Source: G963674505 sp964575975
Lineage (GTDB): Bacteria; Desulfobacterota; Desulfobacteria; Desulfobacterales; SKZT01
Reading direction: 5' to 3'
NCBI GenBank assembly: GCA_964575975.1
Contig: CAZNTU010000265.1
Coordinates: 1 to 7,375, forward strand
Length of the DNA: 7,375 bases
Position numbers and translations under genes: made by a program. Below the pieces are notes generated by a model. The model was not told where the DNA came from. It searched no databases and saw nothing but the letters and a program-made list of their open reading frames with translations. Each line of letters begins with the position of its first letter. The first letter of the stretch is position 1. Positions 1 to 5,767 of the stretch are shown here, one piece after another.

Positions 1-116
1 CGGTTTGCCGGCTGGCGAACGCGATGCACGCGAAGAAGGCCGAGCTGGCGACGGATGCGGTGCTGAACCGATTGGAAAGGGAGTTGAAACGGGATTTTCG
101 CGGTTTCGACGTTTGA
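1..116 (+). CDS. 3' end of a helicase-family gene (paralogue of the helicase ORF ending at 5131)
   Basis: The gene enters from outside the window. Codons start at position 3 and run for 37 residues (VCRLANAMHAKKAELAT... ending FRGFDV) to TGA at 114-116. The identity rests only on its match to the tail of the downstream SNF2-type helicase ORF: 1-116 aligns without gaps to 5016-5131 with 8 mismatches (108/116), and 34 of 37 residues agree. Similarity stops at the stop codon; the following bases are unrelated. The visible part carries no catalytic motif. It is lysine- and arginine-rich and probably helical. The likely reading is that the full-length helicase lies upstream and that the ORF at 3587-5131 is a partial paralogue. 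Whether the upstream copy is itself complete cannot be seen. Confidence 0.8.
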   Translation, partial: VCRLANAMHAKKAELATDAVLNRLERELKRDFRGFDV

Positions 117-138
117 ACGAGTAAGCTTTATCGAACGC

Positions 139-147
139 GGAGGTGAT
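139..147 (+). promoter_or_regulatory. Strong Shine-Dalgarno (GGAGGTGAT)
   Basis: Nine consecutive bases match the consensus TAAGGAGGTGATC and sit 5 nt before ATG 153. This is the strongest ribosome site in the window, yet the frame it serves is only 44 codons long. Confidence 0.6.
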
Positions 148-152
148 TTCGT

Positions 153-287
153 ATGGAATTTGAGGGCGAAGCTCCAAAACGTGTTTTTGCCCGATTCGTT
201 GAACCGGCTGGTCCGAAAGGAAAATGGCGACGCCGATCTTCGCGGGTTCACCCCGTTTCCGTTTCCGCGTATGTTTGTGGTTCATGA
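153..287 (+). CDS. Possible small or truncated ORF with a very strong ribosome binding site
   Basis: ATG at 153 is preceded by GGAGGTGAT (139-147), a nine-base match to the 16S anti-Shine-Dalgarno, with a 5-nt spacer. The reading frame lies 37 nt after the helicase stop and runs 44 codons (MEFEGEAPKRVFARF... ending AYVCGS) to TGA at 285-287. The protein is not recognised. It has a basic centre (KGKWRRRSSR) and no membrane segment or known motif. The ribosome site suggests that a real gene once followed the helicase in an operon, and that this is its intact short form or its surviving 5' end before the reverse-oriented Fic fragment begins. It may also be an accidental ORF, since the start signal is the only support. 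Confidence 0.35.
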   Translation: MEFEGEAPKRVFARFVEPAGPKGKWRRRSSRVHPVSVSAYVCGS

Positions 288-332
288 AATAAATACAACG
301 CCGTTTGTGTATCATATATGTCAGAATATGAG

Positions 333-350
333 TCGCAAACGGTTTTGCGA
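333..350. terminator. Short hairpin at the 3' end of the Fic remnant
   Basis: TCGCAAA (333-339) pairs perfectly with TTTGCGA (344-350) around a CGGT loop. The hairpin lies just beyond the minus-strand Fic stop codon (352-354), where a terminator would be expected. No clear U-tract follows on the minus strand, so termination is only a possibility. Confidence 0.25.
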
Positions 351-351
351 T

Positions 352-1226
352 TCATTCGCGAGCATCAAAGGCATCGTACCCCTCCGCAATGTTCAGCAGT
401 TCCGGGAAGGCCAACGTGGCGGCGCGACGACCGCTTCCGGCTTCGATCTGGCGGAGGATTCCCTTCGCCTTCAGAAGATTCAATATGCGCTGCGCCGTAG
501 GCTTGGGAATGTTTGCGGAACGGACAAAATCCGACCCTTTGAAGATCGGCCTTTCGAAAACCCAGTCCTGCGCGTGAATGGCATATTGCGAATGGGTCGT
601 TTCGGCGAACAGGAGCTTCATTCGGTTGTAAAGGTCGAGAATCGCCTTTGCCTTTTCGAGGTTTTCGACTGCCTGTATTCGAGTCGCCTCGAGGAAAAAG
701 GCGCACCATCCGCTCCAATCGTCGTCCCGGGAAATGGCAAGCAGCTTTTCGTAATATTCGTCGCGGTGGCTTTCCAAATATGCGCTGATGTAGAACATCG
801 GCTGTCGAATAATGCCGGACTGATACAGGAACAAAGGTATCAGCATGCGCCCCAAGCGTCCGTTGCCGTCCAGGAAAGGATGAAGGGCCTCGAACTCCGC
901 GTGGAGAAGAGCCAGTGGACCAGCCGGTCCGGGGCATCCTCGTGAATGTATTTCTCCCAGCGGGACATGGCTTGGGGCAGCTTGTCCGCATTTATCGGCA
1001 CAAATTTGGCCTTTTCGATGGGGCAGCCCTTCGAGCCTATCCAGTTGGGCAATTTTCGGTAGCTGCCGGGGGATTTGCCATGTCCGCGAACGCTGTTGAG
1101 GGGAATTCTATGGCATTCCAGTACAATGCGCTGACATAGCGGCAGATCGACCAGCATTCCGGTCGCGGCCCGCATGGCCTTGCGATAATTGAGAATTTCC
1201 CAGATGTCGGCCTCTTTGGCTGACAT
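352..1226 (-). pseudogene. Fic-domain protein remnant (5'-truncated and frameshifted)
   Basis: Two minus-strand frames together encode a Fic (filamentation induced by cAMP) protein, a family that usually transfers AMP from ATP to target hydroxyls. The first frame, from ATG at 1224-1226, reads EADIWEILNYRKAM, then VRGHGKSPGSYRKLPNWIG and ADKLPQAMSRWEKYIHEDAPDRLV, typical of the region before the Fic core. Between 916 and 915 one base is missing. The frame then continues as LALLHAEFEALHPFLDGNGRLGR (motif at 882-847) with the catalytic His, Asp, Asn and Arg residues intact. It ends in a winged-helix-like tail (PTAQRILNLLKAKGILR). The roughly 80-100 residue N-terminal part normal for this family, which usually carries the inhibitory helix, is absent; TGA precedes the ATG in frame. 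The rejoined length would be 291 residues. Translation as it stands would stop before the active site. A sequencing error could explain the frameshift but not the truncation. Confidence 0.85.
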
Positions 1227-1269
1227 GGTTCAAAGGTTCGGCCTCTTTGGCTGACATGGTTCAAAGGTT
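1208..1269. repeat. Perfect 31-bp tandem duplication at the 5' end of the Fic remnant
   Basis: 1208-1238 and 1239-1269 are identical, adjacent 31-base copies beginning CGGCCTCTTTGGCTGACATG. Each copy contains the Fic start codon (CAT on the plus strand) and the codons for MSAKEA. The unit is not a multiple of three, so the two ATGs lie in different frames and only the one at 1226 leads into the Fic frame. Perfect identity indicates a recent slippage or end-joining event. Confidence 0.95.
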
Positions 1270-1427
1270 TGCCACATAAAAATTACGTGCCGAAACAAAC
1301 AACGAGATGATGCGATTTTGCGACCCGAGCGGTCTTCCATGAGCGCTATCGAACTCGGATCAAGTCTCGCCGATCTTTCGTTTTTCAGTCGCCATCGGTT
1401 TTTCTCGCAAACCGAACAATTCCGGTA

Positions 1428-1433
1428 TATACT
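1428..1433 (+). promoter_or_regulatory. Possible -10 box of the ATPase-HNH operon
   Basis: TATACT matches the sigma-70 consensus at 5 of 6 positions within an AT-rich patch (GGTATATACTT). At a 17-nt spacing the -35 hexamer would be TCGCAA, a poor match. Transcription starting about 1440 would place the inverted repeats in a 130-nt 5' leader. Confidence 0.3.
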
Positions 1434-1435
1434 TC

Positions 1436-1512
1436 GAGCGAAAAAATGTCCGGGACGGCGTAGAAAGCATGGAAGCTCGATGTTCGAATTTTTCGCTCCG
1501 AGCTTCCGGACA
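1436..1512 (+). promoter_or_regulatory. Inverted-repeat leader with mutually exclusive stems
   Basis: Three perfect pairings are visible. Stem A joins GAGCGAAAAA (1436-1445) to TTTTTCGCTC (1489-1498). Stem B joins GGAAGCTCG (1471-1479) to CGAGCTTCC (1499-1507). Stem C joins TGTCCGG (1447-1453) to CCGGACA (1506-1512). B nests inside C, sharing two bases at 1506-1507. A crosses both, so A and B/C must alternate or form a pseudoknot. The structure ends about 45 nt before the ribosome site of the ATPase gene. It could be an attenuator, a protein-binding leader or a small RNA. No function is shown. Confidence 0.45.
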
Positions 1513-1556
1513 CATCGTCGATCGGGCCGGAGCGTGCGCCGAAGAAGTCTCGGATC

Positions 1557-1563
1557 AAAGGAG
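1557..1563 (+). promoter_or_regulatory. Ribosome binding site fixing the ATPase start at 1571
   Basis: AAAGGAG lies 7 nt before ATG 1571. The frame is open further upstream to an ATG at 1469, but that start has no such site and would add 34 residues before the conserved ATPase N-terminus. Confidence 0.7.
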
Positions 1564-1570
1564 ACAGAAA

Positions 1571-2851
1571 ATGCTTAATTATCTGAAAACGACCAATGTC
1601 GGCCCGGCAAGGAACATGGAGCTTGCATTCGGAAAAAGGCTGAACCTGCTTACGGGCGACAATGGTTTGGGCAAGAGCTTCCTTTTGGATATCGCGTGGT
1701 GGACCATCGCCCGAAAGTGGCCCGCCGAGATCAACCCCAGGCTCTCCGCCGGCAAAAAGGCGTTGCCGGCGGAGGCCGGCCCTGCCGAAATCGAATTCTC
1801 GTTTTCCGGCAAAGGCAAGGAAAGAAAGTACAGCGGCGAATACCTGCGCAAGGAACAGGCCTGGTCGGGGAGTTCGGGACGTCCGCTCAATCAGGGGATC
1901 GTTCTATACGCCATGTCCGACGACAGCTTCGCGGTATGGGACCCTGCGCGAAACTATTGGCGCACCAAGGATGGCGTGGACGTTCAAGACCGCCCCGCCG
2001 CTTACGTGTTCGGCCCGACCGAGGTATGGGACGGCCTTCCGGGAAAAGGCGGCACTTGGCTGTGCAACGGGCTCGTGCGCGATTGGGCCGGATGGCAAAA
2101 GGAAAAAGGGCTGCCGTTCAAGAGCATTGGGAAAGTGCTGAAGGCGCTTTCCCCGTCGAGCAAGGAATCGATCAAACCCGGGGAGCTGACCAGGATCAGC
2201 CTGGACGACGTGCGGGACATGCCCACCATACGTATGCCGTACAGGCAGGATGTGGCCGTTGTCCACGCCTCTTCCGGCATGCGGCGGATCATGGCTCTTG
2301 CCTATTTTCTGGTTTGGGCGTGGGAGGAGCATAAGGAGGCCGCAAAACAGCTCCAGGAACCGAAAGCCGAACAGATTGTCTTTTTGATCGACGAAATAGA
2401 GTCGCACCTGCATCCAAGCTGGCAGCGCAGTATCGTACCGGCATTGCTTTCCGTAACGAAGGAATTGGCTCGAAGCGCCGAAGTTCAGCTGGTCGCGACA
2501 ACCCATTCGCCTCTCGTCATGGCCTCGGTGGAACCCTTGTTCGATTTCGAGCGGGACGCTTGGTTCGATCTCGATTTCGAAAGAAAGAAGGTGGTGTTGC
2601 GTCGCCGGGATTTCATAAAGCGTGGGGATGCTGCAACTTGGCTGATCAGCGAAGCGTTCGATATGAAAAGCGGTCGTTCGCTGGAATATGAAAGACTGGT
2701 CGAAAATGCCTCCGCCTTGCTGGAAAAGGAGAACCCGAACATTTCCCAGATCGAAAAGATGAACAGGGAGCTTGTCGAGGCATTAAGGCCGGAGGACGAG
2801 TTTCTATTTACCTGGCGATACATCTGCAAGAAGAAGGGATGGCTGAAATGA
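1571..2851 (+). CDS. ABC-type/AAA-family ATPase of a Septu-like ATPase-HNH defence pair
   Basis: This is a 426-residue SMC/RecF-like ATPase. Visible motifs are Walker A GDNGLGKS (29-36), a signature-like SSGMRR (234-239), Walker B FLIDEIESHLHP with catalytic D274-E275, and the switch histidine in ATTHSP (309-314). Between Walker A and the signature lies a family-specific insert (VFGPTEVWDGL, LCNGLVRDWAGWQ, RISLDDVRDMPTIRMPY). The last 110 residues are charged and helical. There is no signal peptide or membrane segment, so it is cytoplasmic. The gene overlaps the following HNH gene by 4 nt (ATGA), the arrangement seen for PtuA-type ATPases with a PtuB nuclease. By analogy it probably forms an oligomer that holds or controls the nuclease and responds to infection. 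The match to Septu is by architecture; it could belong to a separate ATPase-HNH family. The start is fixed by AAAGGAG at 1557. Confidence 0.85.
   Translation: MLNYLKTTNVGPARNMELAFGKRLNLLTGDNGLGKSFLLDIAWWTIARKWPAEINPRLSAGKKALPAEAGPAEIEFSFSGKGKERKYSGEYLRKEQAWSGSSGRPLNQGIVLYAMSDDSFAVWDPARNYWRTKDGVDVQDRPAAYVFGPTEVWDGLPGKGGTWLCNGLVRDWAGWQKEKGLPFKSIGKVLKALSPSSKESIKPGELTRISLDDVRDMPTIRMPYRQDVAVVHASSGMRRIMALAYFLVWAWEEHKEAAKQLQEPKAEQIVFLIDEIESHLHPSWQRSIVPALLSVTKELARSAEVQLVATTHSPLVMASVEPLFDFERDAWFDLDFERKKVVLRRRDFIKRGDAATWLISEAFDMKSGRSLEYERLVENASALLEKENPNISQIEKMNRELVEALRPEDEFLFTWRYICKKKGWLK
2832..2838 (+). promoter_or_regulatory. Ribosome site favouring the HNH start at 2848
   Basis: AGAAGGG lies 9 nt before ATG 2848. 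For the alternative in-frame ATG at 2839 this same site would abut the start codon, too close to work. The choice of 2848 also gives the common ATGA stop/start overlap. Confidence 0.55.
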
Positions 2852-3444
2852 TTCCAGTGGCCTTGCAACCGGAACCTGTCGATTTTGACGAAAAAGTACG
2901 CCAGCGAGGTCGGGACTGGCTAACTACCCATCGTATCGCGCTTGACCAACCGCCGCCGAAAGCTTCCTCAATCCCGAATTACTGGACAAGTTTCAACAGA
3001 CAGCTATGGGAATCCTATTCCGGCGTATGCGCCTATCTTGCCATTTTTTTCGAATGGGTTACAGGGGCGGCTTCGACGGATCATTTCGTGGCCAAATCCA
3101 AAAACGCCGGGGAAGCCTACGAGTGGGACAATTACCGCCTTTCCTGTCTGGGGCCGAACAGGAACAAAGGCAAATTCGACGATGTACTGGACCCAATTGG
3201 GCTGGCGGCGGATACCTTCGAGCTGAATCTTCTAAGCGGTAAAATCAAACCAAACAGCAAAAAGAATCCGGAGCTGAGGAAAGCGGCGTGGAAGACCATA
3301 AAGCGGTTGAAATTGGACAGTCTGGACCACAGGGCCATGCGAGCCAAGCATTTTTCCAGGTATCTTCGTTGCAAAGACGAACAGACTCTAAAGGAATTGT
3401 CGCCCTTTGTCTGGTACGAGGCCCGTCGGCAGAACTTGCTATGA
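2848..3444 (+). CDS. HNH-like endonuclease partner of the upstream ATPase
   Basis: This 198-residue protein begins MIPVALQPEPVDFDEKVRQ (an ATG three codons upstream, at 2839, is the alternative). Its centre has the features of an HNH/beta-beta-alpha-metal nuclease: GVCAYL (C61), STDHF (D78-H79, the probable metal and general-base residues), AKSK, EWDNYRLSC (N95, C100) and NRNKGKFDDVLDP (N104, N106, K107). The paired cysteines of a structural zinc site are only partly present. The C-terminal 80 residues are basic and helical, ending SPFVWYEARRQNLL, and appear complete. The 4-nt overlap with the ATPase gene implies coupled translation and a shared complex. By analogy with PtuB it should cut DNA, or possibly RNA, once the ATPase is triggered. 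Target and trigger cannot be read from the sequence. Confidence 0.8.
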   Translation: MIPVALQPEPVDFDEKVRQRGRDWLTTHRIALDQPPPKASSIPNYWTSFNRQLWESYSGVCAYLAIFFEWVTGAASTDHFVAKSKNAGEAYEWDNYRLSCLGPNRNKGKFDDVLDPIGLAADTFELNLLSGKIKPNSKKNPELRKAAWKTIKRLKLDSLDHRAMRAKHFSRYLRCKDEQTLKELSPFVWYEARRQNLL

Positions 3445-3590
3445 TTGCGAATCCCCCAAGGCAAGAAAATTTAACTTGGAAAAACTTGAAGATACGAAAT
3501 ACGAGTTGCTATTTTGTAGAAAGGGATCGAATGATAACGGTAAATGTGCCGGACAAACTGTCAGGCAAGATAAAGGAAATAGCAAGGTGA
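3441..3590 (+). CDS. Possible 49-residue ORF linking the HNH gene and the helicase fragment
   Basis: ATG at 3441 overlaps the HNH stop as ATGA, and its own TGA (3588-3590) overlaps a GTG (3587) that opens the helicase frame. The product starts MIANPPRQENLTWKNLKIRN. No family is recognised. An internal ATG at 3531 has a good ribosome site, AAAGGGA (3520-3526), and begins MITVNVPDKLSGKIKEIAR. That resembles the first strand and helix of small ribbon-helix-helix antitoxins, cut off after 19 residues. The stretch may therefore be the 5' end of another gene truncated at the junction with the helicase fragment near 3580. Expression is uncertain. Confidence 0.3.
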   Translation: MIANPPRQENLTWKNLKIRNTSCYFVERDRMITVNVPDKLSGKIKEIAR

Positions 3591-5131
3591 TATTCACCCG
3601 CTTTTACGACACCTTGGTGGATATCGTGCAAAGATTGAAGAACGCCGATCCGAGAATCCTCGCGGGAACCTATTCCGGAAAGGAGTGCCGGTTCGTGGAG
3701 GTCGGGACCTGGAAGCTGAAAAGCACCGACCGGGAGGACGTCAAGCACCGGTTTTTGAAGGGCGAAATCGACGTTCTCGTCTGCACCGACGCGGCGGCCG
3801 AGGGGTTGAATTTGCAGACGGCCGACATGATCGTCAATTTCGACCTGGGCTGGAATCCCATGAAGATCGAGCAGAGGATCGGGCGAATCGACCGAATCGG
3901 ACAAAGGCACGACAGGATTTTCGTGCTGAATCTGTGCTATTTCGGCTCCGCCGAGGAGATCGTCTACGGTCGGCTGCTGCATCGCCTGGCCGAGGCGGAT
4001 TCCGTGGTGGGGGAGCAGCAGTTTTCCATGGCCCCGGTGTACAAGAAAGAATTCCTGGAACTCGCGGAGGGCCGCCTGACGGAAGAGGCGCTGGAGGAAA
4101 AAATCCGGGAGAGGTACGCGGCCGCCGGGGACAGGACCCGAAGCCGGGAAATTTCTCCCCGGGAGCTTTACGAGATCTACAAAAAGCTGTCCGAGGACGC
4201 GAACCGGAAGGTTCCGCCGGTCACCCTGGACGCGATTCGTTCGGTCCTGTTCGAATCCGAGTACTTGAAATCGAAGGGATGCCTGGTCCTGCCGGACGAA
4301 TCCATGGAAACCATGGTTGTGAACAACATACCCGGCATTCCGGACAAGACTCCCCTGACCGCTTCCCGGGAGACATTTGAACGGGGCCTGCCGAACGACG
4401 ATTCGCGACCGCGCTTCGCCTCCTGCGGCGATCCGGCCTTCGACGCGCTGCTGAAGCACATGGCCGGATTCCCGCTTCCCGAATCCGTCGCGCGGATCGA
4501 ACTGCCATCGGACAAGCGGAGCGGGCCTTTGGCGGGGTACGCGGTTTCCGTCGTCGACGACGGAGGGAATTCGGAGTGCGTGCTGGTCGCCGGTTTGAAC
4601 GGGCTCGACGGCCTTTCGATCGACGAAAAGGGCAAGATCGACGAATCGGACCTTGAAAGAATCGAGGCTCGGTTGAAGGATATCGCCAACGGGGAATTCG
4701 GGGATTTCCACGTCGCGTCGAGAATGCGGTCGAAAAACGGGGAGACGGCCCTGCCGCACCTGGCGCTGAACTGCATGGCGGTCGCCTCGGACATGAAGTC
4801 CTCGCAGAAGCCGAACTTCGCCCTTCCGAACTTCCGGGACGAGGTCAGGCGCATGGAGGAAACGTGCCGGGACAAGAAGTGGAGGGAAATATCCAGCCTG
4901 CCTGCGGACTTGGCCAAGCGGCTGGCCCATCCGCTCTGGAAAATCGAGGTTCCGAACTTCGGAAGCCTGGCGAGCGTGAAAGTCCCCGTCCGGGCTTTCC
5001 TGTGCGCCCTCGACTCGGTTTGCCGGCTGGCGAACGCGATGCACGCGAAGAAGGCCGAGCTGGCGACGGAGGTTGTGCTGAACCGGTTGGAAAGGGAATT
5101 GAAACGCGATTTTCGCGGATTCGACGCTTGA
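3587..5131 (+). CDS. SNF2-type helicase, C-terminal half only (N-terminal RecA domain missing)
   Basis: The frame encodes the second RecA-like domain and C-terminal region of a superfamily 2 SNF2-type helicase. From GTG 3587 it gives 514 residues: motif IV-like VIFTRFYDTL at the start, an insert containing TYSGKECRF and KSTDREDVKHRFL, motif V TDAAAEGLNLQ (67-77), NFDLGWNPMKIEQ, and motif VI QRIGRIDRIGQ (96-106). An uncharacterised 350-residue tail follows. Walker A, DEAH and motif III are absent, although family members normally exceed 900 residues, so ATPase activity is not expected. Helicase similarity begins about 3583; upstream bases are unrelated. AAAGGA (3572-3577) lies 9 nt before the GTG. 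The frame is also open back to an ATG at 3407 inside the HNH gene. No frameshift or internal stop has accumulated, so the truncation is recent or the fragment is maintained. Its tail is 93% identical to 1-116. Confidence 0.75.
   Translation: MIFTRFYDTLVDIVQRLKNADPRILAGTYSGKECRFVEVGTWKLKSTDREDVKHRFLKGEIDVLVCTDAAAEGLNLQTADMIVNFDLGWNPMKIEQRIGRIDRIGQRHDRIFVLNLCYFGSAEEIVYGRLLHRLAEADSVVGEQQFSMAPVYKKEFLELAEGRLTEEALEEKIRERYAAAGDRTRSREISPRELYEIYKKLSEDANRKVPPVTLDAIRSVLFESEYLKSKGCLVLPDESMETMVVNNIPGIPDKTPLTASRETFERGLPNDDSRPRFASCGDPAFDALLKHMAGFPLPESVARIELPSDKRSGPLAGYAVSVVDDGGNSECVLVAGLNGLDGLSIDEKGKIDESDLERIEARLKDIANGEFGDFHVASRMRSKNGETALPHLALNCMAVASDMKSSQKPNFALPNFRDEVRRMEETCRDKKWREISSLPADLAKRLAHPLWKIEVPNFGSLASVKVPVRAFLCALDSVCRLANAMHAKKAELATEVVLNRLERELKRDFRGFDA
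5016..5131 (+). repeat. Second copy of the helicase 3' end (direct repeat of 1-116)
   Basis: The stretch aligns without gaps to 1-116 with 8 substitutions and ends at the stop codon. The first copy is cut by the window edge, so the true repeat is likely longer and may extend to about 3583. Confidence 0.9.
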
Positions 5132-5176
5132 ATTGATGGTAGAGCCTAACTTGTGAGTGGTCGAAAAAATAGAAAC

Positions 5177-5210
5177 CACGAATAACACGAATAACACGAA
5201 TAACACGAAT
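5177..5210. repeat. 9-bp tandem repeat, CACGAATAA x 3.8
   Basis: Three perfect CACGAATAA units (5177-5185, 5186-5194, 5195-5203) are followed by a partial unit CACGAAT (5204-5210). The array starts 45 nt after the helicase stop. Similar CACGAATaa arrays are known as intergenic repeats in varied environmental bacteria; their role is unclear. Confidence 0.9.
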
Positions 5211-5292
5211 TCCAATTGTGGATTTTTTAACCTTGCCATTACATGTCGAGCGCCATCGGGCGGGAGTCGCTGATCGGGTTTGTTTGCCGGTT

Positions 5293-5381
5293 GGGGCCTC
5301 GAAACGAAATAGAGATGCCAAAGCCGCGCGCAATAAAGGCTGACGGCAAGCGCTACGGCATATTTGTTTCGTTTCGCAGCC
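5293..5381. repeat. Inverted pair of a degenerate 25-nt repeat
   Basis: The minus strand of 5295-5319 and the plus strand of 5357-5381 both start GGCAT and share TTTCGTTTCG near the middle and GCC at the end, with 20 of 25 bases equal. They face each other across a 37-nt centre that itself holds AGCC/GGCT arms, so the stretch can fold as a stem of about 90 nt. A third copy lies at 5768-5792. Confidence 0.6.
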
Positions 5382-5540
5382 ACAGCCTGTCGTTCCGTGT
5401 TTCCGAGGCGTCTTCGGCGGCAAAAGGCGAATTCTATTCCTTTTTCGGGCAAGCCGAATCTTTCCGGGACGGCTCGCGGTTTCCCCTTTTTGACGAATGC
5501 GGAACACCCGTTTCGCCTTGCCGACTTCTTGTTCTCCGAC

Positions 5541-5706
5541 GAATAAGGTAATAAGGTTGGGGGTAAAGATGGCGTCGCGTGCTACTAAGGTTGAAAAGAA
5601 CGAAAATAAGATTTTAAAAAGAGACCGAAAAAAAACCTTATTTTGGCACTTCCAAACCTTAGTAGCACGCGGCATCCTCCTCCCCCCCGACCTTATTAGC
5701 TTATTG
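5541..5706. repeat. 166-nt imperfect palindrome (MITE- or REP-like element)
   Basis: The left arm (5541-5615) and the reverse complement of the right arm (5632-5706) agree at 58 of 75 positions without gaps, around a 16-nt A-rich loop (5616-5631). The centre of each arm is a perfect 17-bp match, CGCGTGCTACTAAGGTT (5576-5592 with 5655-5671). The outer parts carry AATAAGG-type repeats and G-runs. This is far longer than an intrinsic terminator. It fits a non-autonomous palindromic mobile repeat or a large structured RNA. No open reading frame with protein-like features lies inside. Confidence 0.8.
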
Positions 5707-5767
5707 AAGGCTCGGAACAAAGCAAAGCCGCCGACGTTGCGCGCAATATATCGGCGGCGAGAACGGC

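Larger units (their letters stand above)
1227..1570 (+). other. Intergenic leader region before the ATPase gene
   Basis: No convincing gene lies in these 344 bases. The stretch contains the second 31-bp repeat copy, a possible promoter -10 box (1428-1433), nested and competing inverted repeats (1436-1512), a short direct repeat (CTCGGATCAA at 1354-1363 and 1549-1558) and the ATPase ribosome site. The minus strand shows no remnant of the missing Fic N-terminus. Confidence 0.6.

Noticed and set aside
160..945. Plus-strand frame of 261 codons
   Set aside because: It runs antisense to the Fic coding frames, has no family features, and its start lacks a ribosome site in that frame.
1436..1570. 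Retron msr-msd RNA upstream of the ATPase-HNH pair
   Set aside because: No reverse transcriptase gene lies in the window, and no paired a1/a2 flanks of a retron RNA are evident; only generic stems can be supported.
1318..1578. Plus-strand frame of 86 codons before the ATPase
   Set aside because: It has a TTG start with no ribosome site, low-complexity basic residues, and overlaps the leader stems; no family is recognised.
5177..5210. CRISPR-like array
   Set aside because: The units are 9 bp and contiguous with no spacers, so this is a simple tandem repeat.
5207..5230. Intrinsic terminator (TCCA-ATTG-TGGA followed by T6)
   Set aside because: The stem has only four base pairs, too weak to call despite the T-run.
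3509..5452. Very long minus-strand frame of 647 codons opposite the helicase fragment
   Set aside because: It is the antisense shadow of a GC-rich coding frame; the plus strand carries clear helicase motifs, and the minus product shows no domain and runs on into the repeat spacer.
4845..5720. Minus-strand frame of 291 codons across the spacer
   Set aside because: It is assembled from the palindrome arm, the 9-bp array (giving repeated VIR) and helicase antisense; it does not look like a protein.
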